Below are positions 12,445 through 20,284 of a stretch of 64,000 nucleotides of DNA, piece after piece. Numbering within the stretch: the stretch's first letter is position 1; each line of letters begins with the position of its first letter. This stretch comes from Bordetella genomosp. 13 (GTDB lineage: Bacteria > Pseudomonadota > Gammaproteobacteria > Burkholderiales > Burkholderiaceae_B): assembly GCF_002119665.1 (NCBI RefSeq), contig NZ_CP021111.1:3844001-3908000 (forward strand). The letters are read 5' to 3'. The notes beneath the pieces are model-generated. The model was not told where the DNA came from. It saw nothing but the letters and a program-made list of their open reading frames with translations, and searched no databases. Made by a program: the position numbers and the translations under genes.

Positions 12445-13068
12445 ATGTCCATGACCGACCTGCCCGCTCCGACGCGATCCGACCGTTTGATCGCGCTGCG
12501 TCGCCAGATCATTCTGGACGCCGCGCAGCGCGCGTTCGCCCGCGACGGACTCGAGTCCACCACCATGCGGGCCATCGCCAAGGAGGCGGGATGCACCACC
12601 GGCGCCATTTATCCGTGGTTTTCGGGCAAGGAAGCCATCTACGCCGCGCTGCTGCGCGAGTCGCTGGACCGCCTGCACCTGCACCTGACGCACGAGTTGC
12701 AGGCCGCGCCGCCGGGGCGCGCCGCACGCCGCGTGATCCAGGCGTTCTTCGACTATTACGCCGGGCGGCCGACCGAGCTGTCGCTGGGCATGTACCTGTT
12801 CAAGGGCCTTGCCCCGCAGGGGCTGGGACGCGATACGGACGACGAACTCAACGCGCGGCTGCGCGCCTGCGTGGATCAACTGGGCGCCGGGCTCCTGGCC
12901 GACGGCCGGGGCGATGCGCGGTCCGCGCGGATCGAGCAGATGAATGTGTTCACCTATCTGATGGGCCTGCTGCTGTTGTTCCACACGCGGCGGCTCAAGT
13001 CGCTGGGCCAGCACGCCCAGCCCCTGCTGGACAGTTTCTGCGACACCCTGGAGCACCGCCAGCCATGA
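12445..13068 (+). CDS. TetR/AcrR family transcriptional regulator
   Basis: DNA-binding repressor of about 207 residues. The N-terminal helix-turn-helix is clear: AAQRAFARDGLESTTMRAIA followed by EAGCTTGAIYPWFSGKEAIYAA. The C-terminal ligand domain is not recognisable. Start taken at 12445 (MSMTDLPAP); an ATG at 12388 would add 19 residues ahead of the family start. Its stop overlaps the following thioesterase gene (ATGA), so it likely heads and controls a three-gene operon. Confidence 0.88.
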   Translation: MSMTDLPAPTRSDRLIALRRQIILDAAQRAFARDGLESTTMRAIAKEAGCTTGAIYPWFSGKEAIYAALLRESLDRLHLHLTHELQAAPPGRAARRVIQAFFDYYAGRPTELSLGMYLFKGLAPQGLGRDTDDELNARLRACVDQLGAGLLADGRGDARSARIEQMNVFTYLMGLLLLFHTRRLKSLGQHAQPLLDSFCDTLEHRQP

Positions 13069-13499
13069 TTCCGGACGCCGACTCGCCACCCGCCCGCATC
13101 AGCGTGGCCGACTTCCACCGCCTGCTGCGCGAGCAGCATCCCTTTGCACAATTGCTGGGCATCGAGATCACTGCCATTGGGCACGGCACGGCGCACGCGG
13201 TGCTGCCGGCCAGCGATGGACACCAGCGGCTGGGCGGCATCGTCGCCGGCCCGATGCTCATGGGATTGGCAGACCTTGCCCTGTATGCGGCCGTCGTGGG
13301 CGCGACCGGACAGGCCGAGGCCGTCACCGCGAGCCTCACCATCAACTTCCTGCGCAAGAGTCCGCCCGCCGCCGTGCATGCCGAGGCGCGGCTGCTGAAG
13401 GCGGGCAGGCTGTCGGCGGGCGAAGTGCTGTTGTATGCCGGACAGGGTGGCGAGCCCGTGGCTCACGTCGTCAGCACCTGGTCGGTACCACGGCCATGA
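13065..13499 (+). CDS. PaaI-like hotdog-fold thioesterase
   Basis: Probable acyl-CoA thioesterase of 144 residues. The fold shows in HPFAQLLGIEITAIGHGTA, the central helix GGIVAGPMLMGLADLALYAA and the strand SLTINFLRKSP. The catalytic acidic residue would be the Asp of GLADLAL. It is coupled to the TetR gene upstream and to the NAD-domain gene downstream by four-base overlaps. The substrate cannot be told from sequence. Confidence 0.85.
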   Translation: MIPDADSPPARISVADFHRLLREQHPFAQLLGIEITAIGHGTAHAVLPASDGHQRLGGIVAGPMLMGLADLALYAAVVGATGQAEAVTASLTINFLRKSPPAAVHAEARLLKAGRLSAGEVLLYAGQGGEPVAHVVSTWSVPRP

Positions 13500-13930
13500 T
13501 TCCGGCGCGCATAGGCATCATCGGAATGGACGAGCCCGGCCAGCGGGCCGCGCGCCAGCTGCTGGCCGCGCAGCCCGACGTGGTGCTTACCGTGTACGAC
13601 CGGCTGGACAGCCGGTGCGAGCCGTTCCGCGGCCAGGCCACGCTGGCCGCGACGGCCGACGAGGTCTTGCGCGAATCGGACGCCGTCGTGCTGGCGCTGC
13701 CGAACGAGCACGAGGTCGACCGGGCGCTCGAGCGCTACAGCGACGGCTGCGTCGCAGCCGCGGTGGCAGGCAAGCTGATCGTGGACCTGAGCCCGTTGCC
13801 CGAGTCGCGCGCCCGCGCGCTGGCCCTTGCGGTGGAAGCCGCGGGCGGCCGCTATGCGCGCCGCGACCGAGCCGCCGCGCACGACGATCCGGCAATGGAG
13901 GCCGGGCTGATCCGCATCCTGCGGGAATGA
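13496..13930 (+). CDS. Stand-alone NAD-binding domain like 6-phosphogluconate/3-hydroxyisobutyrate dehydrogenase
   Basis: The 144 residues form only a Rossmann-like domain: ARIGIIGMDEPGQRAARQLL at the N-terminus and later DAVVLALPNEHEV and GKLIVDLSPLPES, which match the first half of beta-hydroxyacid dehydrogenases. The family is normally about 290 residues; the helical C-terminal domain with the catalytic Lys is absent and the gene ends in its own stop. The glycine motif is GMDEPG where GLGNMG is usual, so NAD binding is doubtful. It may be a decayed or repurposed domain. Confidence 0.7.
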   Translation: MIPARIGIIGMDEPGQRAARQLLAAQPDVVLTVYDRLDSRCEPFRGQATLAATADEVLRESDAVVLALPNEHEVDRALERYSDGCVAAAVAGKLIVDLSPLPESRARALALAVEAAGGRYARRDRAAAHDDPAMEAGLIRILRE

Positions 13931-14686
13931 TCAGCCTTGCGCGGGCCGGGGCGCGCGCCGCTCGATGACGGCCACGCACAAGGCCAGCCACAGGGCCGTG
14001 ATGGCGAAGCCGGCCGCCACGTCGCTGGCGAAGTGCACCTGCAGCAGCACGCGACTGACCCCGATGGCGACGATCAGCGCAGCGGCGCCGGCCACGCAGG
14101 CGGGCCTCCACGGCTGCGGCAGCACGCGCAGCAACAGATAGCAGGCCATGCCATACACCGCCATCGAGGCCGACGCATGCCCGCTGGGAAAACTCCAGCC
14201 CGACACGATCGCATAGTCATGCCCGTACTCGGGCCGCAGACGCTGGAACGTGCGCTTGAGGAACATGTTCATCAGGCCGCCTCCTGCGGTGGCCGCGGCG
14301 CAGCCCGCTGCAAGCACCCAGCGTCGCCGTGCCAGCAGCAGCACCGTCATGGCCACCGCCACGACGGTCAGGAAATCACGATCCCCCAGATGGGTGAACC
14401 AGCCCATCGCCCATAGCAGCCGCGGCGCAACCGTCTGGCCGAGATGTCTGGCCAGGGCCATGTCGAAGGCCACCAGGCCGCCCTCGCCGCCCACGGCCAG
14501 GGCAGAAACGATGAAGACCAACGCCGCCATGGCGGCAAGACTGGCATACAGCGCCGCGCGACGCCTGCCCGCTGGCAGGCGCGCGGCCAAGCCCCACAGG
14601 GCAGCGGAGGCCGCCGCCCCCGCCGCGGGCAGCAACAGGAACAGGGTCAAGGGATGATCTGCGATCCACGCGGCGGTCTGTTCCAT
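13931..14686 (-). CDS. PAP2-family membrane phosphatase
   Basis: Lipid phosphatase-type membrane protein of 251 residues with six hydrophobic segments. All three PAP2 signature pieces are present: KRTFQRLRP, FPSGHASAS and SRVLLQVHFASDV, with the two catalytic His residues. It probably removes phosphate from lipid phosphates such as phosphatidate or undecaprenyl diphosphate. It starts seven bases after the metallophosphoesterase stop, and with the lipid kinase ahead forms a three-gene operon. Confidence 0.9.
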   Translation of the reverse strand: MEQTAAWIADHPLTLFLLLPAAGAAASAALWGLAARLPAGRRRAALYASLAAMAALVFIVSALAVGGEGGLVAFDMALARHLGQTVAPRLLWAMGWFTHLGDRDFLTVVAVAMTVLLLARRRWVLAAGCAAATAGGGLMNMFLKRTFQRLRPEYGHDYAIVSGWSFPSGHASASMAVYGMACYLLLRVLPQPWRPACVAGAAALIVAIGVSRVLLQVHFASDVAAGFAITALWLALCVAVIERRAPRPAQG

Positions 14687-14693
14687 GTCCCGA

Positions 14694-15491
14694 CTACCAA
14701 AGCGGCGTGGAATGGATGCGCGTGAAGGCGCCTTGCCTTACCTGGAAATCCCAGCGCTCCAGTTCGCAGTGGGACGCGCCATCTGCCATTTCATGGCAGA
14801 TGAGATTGACCGAGTTCGGCACATTGCCGCGCACGCGGTAGGACACGGCCGTGCCGGCCTGCACCGCCCAGGCGCGCCGTCCCGCCTCGCCTTCGCTGCC
14901 ATGCAAGGGGACGACGTAAGGCAGGTGGATATGCCCGCCCAGGACGAGGTCGACGCCGGCGTCGACCCAGGCCGGAACGGCCAGTTCGCGGCCTCCGACC
15001 AGATTGCTTACGTCGGTGGGCTCGATGGCCCGCACAGGGTGATGCAGCATGACGATCTTCAATTGTCCTGGACGCCCCGCGCGCAGTCGCTGCGCCACGC
15101 GTTGCACCTGCGCGGGCGAGACCTCGCCGTCGACGCGATACTTCGGTCGCGTGCTGTTCACGCCGATGGCCAGCAGGCGGTCGTCTTCATAGACGGGCTC
15201 GAGCACGGGCCCCAGCGCGCGGCGGTAGTTGCCATACGGATCCAGCAGGCGCGCGAGCACGTTGTACATAGGGATGTCGTGATTGCCGGGCACCACCAGC
15301 ACCGGCAGCTGCAGCGCCTCGATGAAGCTGCGCGCCGCCGAGAACTGGCCGCGGCGGGCGCGCTGCGTGATGTCGCCGCCAAGCAGCACCACGTCCGGCT
15401 TCTGCTCGGCCGCCAGCGCCAGCAGGGCCCTCACCACCACAGGCACCTCGGTGCCGAAATGCGTATCGGAGATATGCAGCACCCGCGTCAT
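14694..15491 (-). CDS. Calcineurin-like metallophosphoesterase
   Basis: Two-metal phosphoesterase of 265 residues. The metal ligands lie in RVLHISDTHFG, LLGGDITQRA, VVPGNHDIP, LHHPV and GGHIHLPYV, the standard order. Start ATG at 15491 overlaps the lipid kinase stop by four bases; an upstream in-frame reading lies wholly within the kinase gene and is not used. The natural substrate is unknown; the neighbours point to a phospholipid or cyclic nucleotide. Confidence 0.9.
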   Translation of the reverse strand: MTRVLHISDTHFGTEVPVVVRALLALAAEQKPDVVLLGGDITQRARRGQFSAARSFIEALQLPVLVVPGNHDIPMYNVLARLLDPYGNYRRALGPVLEPVYEDDRLLAIGVNSTRPKYRVDGEVSPAQVQRVAQRLRAGRPGQLKIVMLHHPVRAIEPTDVSNLVGGRELAVPAWVDAGVDLVLGGHIHLPYVVPLHGSEGEAGRRAWAVQAGTAVSYRVRGNVPNSVNLICHEMADGASHCELERWDFQVRQGAFTRIHSTPLW

Positions 15492-16477
15492 GCCGCCTCC
15501 ACGCGATGCTCCTCGGCGGGAACCAGCAGCATCAGCGCCTGGGGCGACACGCGGAACTCGAGCGGCGCGCGCATCCAGCAGACCTCGCCGTCCATGGCCA
15601 CCTTGATGTCGTGGCGGCGCAGGCGGCGGCCCAGTTGCACGGTCATGCGCTCGAAGGGAAAGCTGATGACGTTCTCGGCCTCGCCCAGCCGGCTGAGCAG
15701 GCCGCGCAGCAACAAGCCATACAGCGCCAGCGTCCCGACCGGCCGTGGCGTCATGGCGACCAGCTTGCCGCGTTCGATGTCGTCCGCCTCGGGGATGCCG
15801 ATCTGGCGCAGCTGCAGAGCGTTGTTTCCGACCACCAGCGTGGGCGTACGCATGACGCGCTGCACTTCGGCGCTGTCGAGCTGGATGGCCAGGCGGCGAT
15901 GGCCCCGGCGCAGCAGGGTGACGATGCACGACCACAAGGCCACCAGGCGGCTGCGGCCATACCGCCGCTTGTAGGCTTCGCGGTCTTCGAGCAGCTGCGG
16001 GTACAGCCCCAGGCTGGCGTTGACCAGGAAAATGCGATTGTTCAGCATGCCGACCTGCACCGGCTCGACATGGGCATTCAGCAGGCCGCGCGTGGCGATC
16101 TCGGTATCTTGCGGTATGCCGTAGGCACGGCCGAAGTAATTGAACGTGCCCTGGGGCACGATGCCGAATGGGACGCCGCTGCCCAGCACGGCCTGTGCGA
16201 CCGCATTGAGCGTGCCGTCGCCGCCGCAGGCCACGACCACCCCGCCCCGCTGACGCGCCGTCTCGACCGCGCGGCGCGCCACGGCGGCCAGCTTGCGGCC
16301 ATCGTCCACGGCAATGAGCTCGTAGGTTCTGCCTGCTTCGTCCAGCACGCGCCGTATGGTCGAGCGTATGACCTCGGCGTCGCGGCTGCCCGAGCCCTGG
16401 TTCCACACGATGAATAACGGCTCTCGGCCGGTAAGCGGGGCCGAGCCCCGGGCATGGCCCTGCGGATCGGGAGTCAT
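15488..16477 (-). CDS. Diacylglycerol kinase-family lipid kinase
   Basis: Soluble lipid kinase of the DAGK catalytic fold, 329 residues. The nucleotide loop is VVACGGDGTLNAVAQAVLG near residue 83, followed by GIVPQGTFNYFGRAYGIP. The family phosphorylates diacylglycerol, sphingoid bases or related lipids. First gene of a tight three-gene unit with a phosphoesterase and a PAP2 phosphatase, so the unit both adds and removes lipid phosphate. Confidence 0.9.
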   Translation of the reverse strand: MTPDPQGHARGSAPLTGREPLFIVWNQGSGSRDAEVIRSTIRRVLDEAGRTYELIAVDDGRKLAAVARRAVETARQRGGVVVACGGDGTLNAVAQAVLGSGVPFGIVPQGTFNYFGRAYGIPQDTEIATRGLLNAHVEPVQVGMLNNRIFLVNASLGLYPQLLEDREAYKRRYGRSRLVALWSCIVTLLRRGHRRLAIQLDSAEVQRVMRTPTLVVGNNALQLRQIGIPEADDIERGKLVAMTPRPVGTLALYGLLLRGLLSRLGEAENVISFPFERMTVQLGRRLRRHDIKVAMDGEVCWMRAPLEFRVSPQALMLLVPAEEHRVEAA

Positions 16478-16653
16478 GCAGGCAAGATACCGAAGCCGCC
16501 CCGATGCCGCAAGGCGGCCGGTTGTATAGAACCTGTGTGGGTTGAAACGGCGGCGACCAGATGTAAAAGCCCGCCGCCGCGCGGCTGCGTCCGTACGATC
16601 GGAGAGCGGACCGCGGTTATGGCGCTGCTAGCCGCGCGGCTCGCCCGCCCGCT

Positions 16654-17133
16654 TCACAGCCCCAATTCGGACAACCCGGGATGGTCGTCGGGACGCCGGC
16701 CCAGCGGCCAACGGAACTTGCGCTCGGACTCCTGGATGGGCTTGTCGTTGATGCACGCATAGCGGTTGATCATCAAGCCGTCAGGTCCGAATTCCCAATT
16801 CTCGTTGCCGTAGGAGCGGAACCAGTTGCCGGAATCATCGTGCCACTCATAGGCGTAGCGCACGGCGATGCGATTCTCCGTGTAGGCCCACAGTTCTTTG
16901 ATCAGCCGATAGTCCAGTTCCCTGGCCCATTTGCGCTCGAGGAATGCCCGGGCTTCGTCGCGGTTGCGCACGAATTCGGCGCGGTTGCGCCACTGCGTAT
17001 CCACCGTATAGGCCATCGAGACCTTGGCGGGATCGCGACTGTTCCAACCGTCTTCGGCGAGACGGACCTTCTGGATCGCCGTTTCGCGCGTGAACGGCGG
17101 AAGCGGCGGGCGAACTTCGTTTGACTCGGACAT
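16654..17133 (-). CDS. DUF1348 / SnoaL-like protein
   Basis: 159-residue NTF2-like fold protein of the DUF1348 family. It shows [38 protein letters not shown] and [14 protein letters not shown], which are typical. An AGGAG ribosome site lies seven bases ahead of the ATG. It follows the TetR gene by 33 bases on the same strand and is probably regulated with it. The reaction is unknown. Confidence 0.85.
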   Translation of the reverse strand: MSESNEVRPPLPPFTRETAIQKVRLAEDGWNSRDPAKVSMAYTVDTQWRNRAEFVRNRDEARAFLERKWARELDYRLIKELWAYTENRIAVRYAYEWHDDSGNWFRSYGNENWEFGPDGLMINRYACINDKPIQESERKFRWPLGRRPDDHPGLSELGL

Positions 17134-17166
17134 GGCAAGGCTCCTGGATGGGCGCGGAGGGATCTG

Positions 17167-17742
17167 TCAGCGGGCCGCGCCGCGCAGCAGTACCTGCGCG
17201 GCGCGGCCCGCACTGGCGGCGGCGGTCGGATCGCCCATCACCAGCGCGACCGCGATCGCGCCGTCGATGAGCACCAACAGCTGACGCGCAGTGTCGTCGG
17301 GGTCGCTCAACGAGCAGGCGCCCGTCAAATGACGCAGGTAGTCGTACAGGCGCTCCTTGTGCAACCGGGACACCGCTCGTACCGGGTGCCCGGCATCTCC
17401 GATCTCGCCGGCCGCGTTGATGAAGGCGCAGCCATGGAAGTCCGGCGACTCGAACCAGCGCTGCAGCGCCGGGAACACCGACAGCAGCCGTTCGACCGGC
17501 GTAGCTGCCGCGGAACTCTCGTCGATGAGCCATTGCATCCAGCGTTCGTCGCGCCGCAGCAGCGCCGCGGCCACCAGGTCATCCTTGTTCGCGTAGTGGC
17601 GGTAGATGCTCTTGCGCGCCACCCCGGAGGTCTTGACGATGGCGTCCATGCCGGTGGCGTGTATGCCGTCGGCGTAGACGAGCCGTTCGGTGGCGTCGAG
17701 CAGGCGCGCCTGAAGCTCCGAAACTGATGCGTGCGAATTCAT
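17167..17742 (-). CDS. TetR/AcrR family transcriptional regulator
   Basis: 191-residue repressor; start ATG at 17742. The N-terminal DNA-binding domain is DATERLVYADGIHATGMDAI then SGVARKSIYRHYANKDDLVA. The C-terminal part (FHGCAFINAAGEI) resembles regulators of the LfrR/YxaF type. Two near-identical palindromes lie just upstream. It is followed by the DUF1348 gene. Confidence 0.88.
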   Translation of the reverse strand: MNSHASVSELQARLLDATERLVYADGIHATGMDAIVKTSGVARKSIYRHYANKDDLVAAALLRRDERWMQWLIDESSAAATPVERLLSVFPALQRWFESPDFHGCAFINAAGEIGDAGHPVRAVSRLHKERLYDYLRHLTGACSLSDPDDTARQLLVLIDGAIAVALVMGDPTAAASAGRAAQVLLRGAAR

Positions 17743-17751
17743 GGCGCCAGG

Positions 17752-17799
17752 AGAATAGTCGTTCTCTGCATGGATGGCGCATGGTAGAACGATCATTCT
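17752..17799. promoter_or_regulatory. Paired 14-base palindromes, likely TetR operators
   Basis: Site 1 at 17752-17765 is AGAATAGTCGTTCT and site 2 at 17786-17799 is AGAACGATCATTCT. The reverse complement of site 1 differs from site 2 at only two central bases, and each is itself an AGAA...TTCT dyad. They are 20 bases apart, ahead of the TetR start at 17742 and of tpm at 17900, so they could control either direction. Confidence 0.55.
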
Positions 17800-17899
17800 C
17801 TTTACGTCAAGCAGCGGCTGCAATGCGGCGTGACGGTGCCTACAATGGCCGGCATCGAACCAGGCCGGCACGGCCTCACCTCCAACGACAAGGAACGGC

Positions 17900-18562
17900 A
17901 TGGAAGCGGAATTCTGGCTGGAACGCTGGCGCGATGGGCGCACCAATTTTCATCAAACGCGGGTGACGCCGCCGCTGGAACGCTATTGGCCCATGCTGCA
18001 ACTGCCGCGCGGCAGCCGTGTCCTGGTGCCGTTGTGCGGCAAGACGCTGGACATGCGCTGGCTTGCCGACCAGGGGCTGCGCGTGCTGGGCGTGGAATTG
18101 GCTCCACTTGCCGTCGAGCAGTTCTTCCAGGAACAGGGATTGCAGCCCACTGTGCAAACGTCGGCCATGGGCCAGCATTATGTCGCCGGCGACATAGAAA
18201 TCATCTGCGGCGACATCTTCGCGCTGGACGCCGAGACGCTGGCAACATGCCGCGGCGTATTCGACCGAGCAGCCCTGATCGCGCTGCCGCCTGAAATGCG
18301 CGGGCCGTATGTACAGCACGTCTACGGGCAATTGCCCGACGACTATCAAGGACTACTGATCACGCTGGATTATCAGCAGGCGCAGATGGACGGCCCGCCG
18401 TTCTCCGTGGCCGACCCGGAAGTGCAGGCGCTATATGGCCCGCACAGCGTGGCGGAACAGATCTACCGCCGGGATACGCTGGACAAGGAGCCCAAGTTCG
18501 CCGAGCGCGGCATGACGCGGCTGGAAACGCTGGTGTATCGGCTGCGGCGCAAGACAGGCTGA
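17900..18562 (+). CDS. tpm: Thiopurine S-methyltransferase
   Basis: SAM-dependent methyltransferase of 220 residues that methylates sulfur, selenium or tellurium compounds in bacteria. Family marks are the start [18 protein letters not shown], the SAM-site stretch [19 protein letters not shown] and [13 protein letters not shown], then [13 protein letters not shown]. An AGGAA ribosome site precedes the ATG. It stands alone on the plus strand. Confidence 0.95.
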   Translation: MEAEFWLERWRDGRTNFHQTRVTPPLERYWPMLQLPRGSRVLVPLCGKTLDMRWLADQGLRVLGVELAPLAVEQFFQEQGLQPTVQTSAMGQHYVAGDIEIICGDIFALDAETLATCRGVFDRAALIALPPEMRGPYVQHVYGQLPDDYQGLLITLDYQQAQMDGPPFSVADPEVQALYGPHSVAEQIYRRDTLDKEPKFAERGMTRLETLVYRLRRKTG

Positions 18563-18743
18563 GCGTATTCCGTGGCGGGCAGTACGACAAACGAAGGCTG
18601 AAAGGTGGAAGACATGCACGGTAATAAAAATGCCGATGAAATTTCATTTAACAGTTTCGGAAATCTCGAATAAATTCCCACTGTTCCCCGGGCATTCTGT
18701 TTTACCTGTCCGCCCAGGTACGTCGCCGTAGTCAAGGATGCCC

Positions 18744-19430
18744 ATGCCTGCCCACCACGATCAGCGAGAATCCGCCACGCGGTATACCCGGCAGGGAACA
18801 CCCTTCACGGCGCCCCCCGTTCGGCACGTGAAAATGAGCGAGTTTTATGCAAAATTCGCGTCATATATCGCCGACGCCGAGATAGCCCCCGTCTGCGTGT
18901 GGCGATATAAATCGCCTGTCGTGTGGCTGGTCAGCCATGCCACCTGGGCGCGCCATCCGAAAATCGAGCAGTTCCTGCCCGTCTCCCATCCCTTGTCCAA
19001 CCTGCGCGATCCGGTCAATGCGAAATTGCAGCTCGCCGAGGACCGTCTCGAAGCCGCCATGCGGACAAGCCGCATGCGCGTCCCCGCCGAACCGCTGGTA
19101 CGCGCGCTGCTGATTCGCGTTTTATATTCGGTGCCCTCGGACGAGGCCTTGCACGAGGTGATCGACTACAACCTGCTGTACCGGTGGTTCGTAGGTTTCG
19201 ACTTGAATCATCCTCTCTGGCCGCGCGACCTCATGTCGGAGACTTTCGCACTGCTGTTGGCCCAACGGGATATCGTGGAGATCCTCGCGGAGTTGGTTTC
19301 ACTGGCCGCGTCGCTTGCCAACGCCACTTCCGCGACATCGGACTTCCATATCGATCTGGCGCTGCTGGAAACCTGGCGCGCCCGCGTCCGGCAACGGGAC
19401 ACAACCCCGGATACGTCGCTGATGCCATAA
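18744..19430 (+). CDS. Protein with an IS5-type transposase N-terminal domain and no catalytic domain
   Basis: About 228 residues from the ATG at 18744, which has AAGG six bases ahead (an ATG at 18738 would add two residues). The centre, PAEPLVRALLIRVLYSVPSD then LHEVIDYNLLYRWFVGFDLN, is the DUF772-like N-terminal domain of IS5/IS1182 transposases. The DDE catalytic part is absent; instead the chain ends in an unrelated 50-residue tail and a normal stop. The frame is intact and the 5' flank is AT-rich compared with its neighbours. Either a domesticated transposase domain or an element fragment that happens to stay open. Confidence 0.6.
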   Translation: MPAHHDQRESATRYTRQGTPFTAPPVRHVKMSEFYAKFASYIADAEIAPVCVWRYKSPVVWLVSHATWARHPKIEQFLPVSHPLSNLRDPVNAKLQLAEDRLEAAMRTSRMRVPAEPLVRALLIRVLYSVPSDEALHEVIDYNLLYRWFVGFDLNHPLWPRDLMSETFALLLAQRDIVEILAELVSLAASLANATSATSDFHIDLALLETWRARVRQRDTTPDTSLMP

Positions 19431-19660
19431 CCGGCCAGCCGGCTCATCCAACCCCAACGCCCCCCTTGTGGTCGACGCCTGGCCGCTCAACTCGTCGTCA
19501 CACCGATATCGATATAACGACGGTTCACTCGTCATGCTCTGGCCCATGGCATAGCATCGAACCACCGTGACGCAACCGCGGAAAGCGCTGCGGGCCGGCG
19601 CATCTGGAATAATGCTTCGGCCGCCAGCATCGAACAAACACGACACCGGACGAGACGACC

Positions 19661-20284
19661 ATGAGCACGACTTCCCCCTCTTTTGCCAGAGGCATCGCGC
19701 CCCTGCGTGAATTCGTCGTCGACTTCGCCGGGCTGCTGGCACGCGGGCCCGACGAACCCGCCATCCTGCGCGACGGCGGCGTGCTGCTGGGCCGCCTGGT
19801 CGCGCGCGACGACTGGCTGCCGGATGCCTACGCGCAGCCGGATCCCACGTATTACCGCCAATATCTGCTGCACGCCGACTCGGCGCAGCGCTTCTCGGTG
19901 GTCAGCTTCGTGTGGGGTCCCGGCCAGCAGACTCCGGTGCACGACCATACCGTCTGGGGCCTGATCGGCATGTTGCGTGGCGCGGAATACTCGCAGCCCT
20001 ACCGGCTGGACGCGCACGGTCGTCCCGAGCCGGACGGCCCCGAAATCCGCCTGGCACCCGGTGACGTCGAACCCGTGTCGCCGACCGTGGGCGACATACA
20101 CCGCGTGCGCAATGCGCACGACGACCGCGTCTCCATCAGCATCCACGTCTACGGCGCCAACATCGGCGCCGTGCGCCGCTCCGTCTTCGGGCCGGACGGC
20201 GAGCGCAAGCCTTTCATCTCCGGCTATTCCAACGCCGCCCTGCCCAACATCTGGGACCTGTCGAAAGAACCGCAAACCCCATGA
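19661..20284 (+). CDS. Cysteine dioxygenase-type thiol dioxygenase
   Basis: Cupin iron enzyme of 207 residues that adds dioxygen to a thiol such as cysteine or 3-mercaptopropionate. The iron ligands are His94 and His96 in HDHTVWGLIG and His147 in VGDIHRV. It overlaps the rhodanese gene by four bases, so sulfinate production and sulfur transfer are likely linked. The preferred thiol cannot be decided here. Confidence 0.87.
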   Translation: MSTTSPSFARGIAPLREFVVDFAGLLARGPDEPAILRDGGVLLGRLVARDDWLPDAYAQPDPTYYRQYLLHADSAQRFSVVSFVWGPGQQTPVHDHTVWGLIGMLRGAEYSQPYRLDAHGRPEPDGPEIRLAPGDVEPVSPTVGDIHRVRNAHDDRVSISIHVYGANIGAVRRSVFGPDGERKPFISGYSNAALPNIWDLSKEPQTP

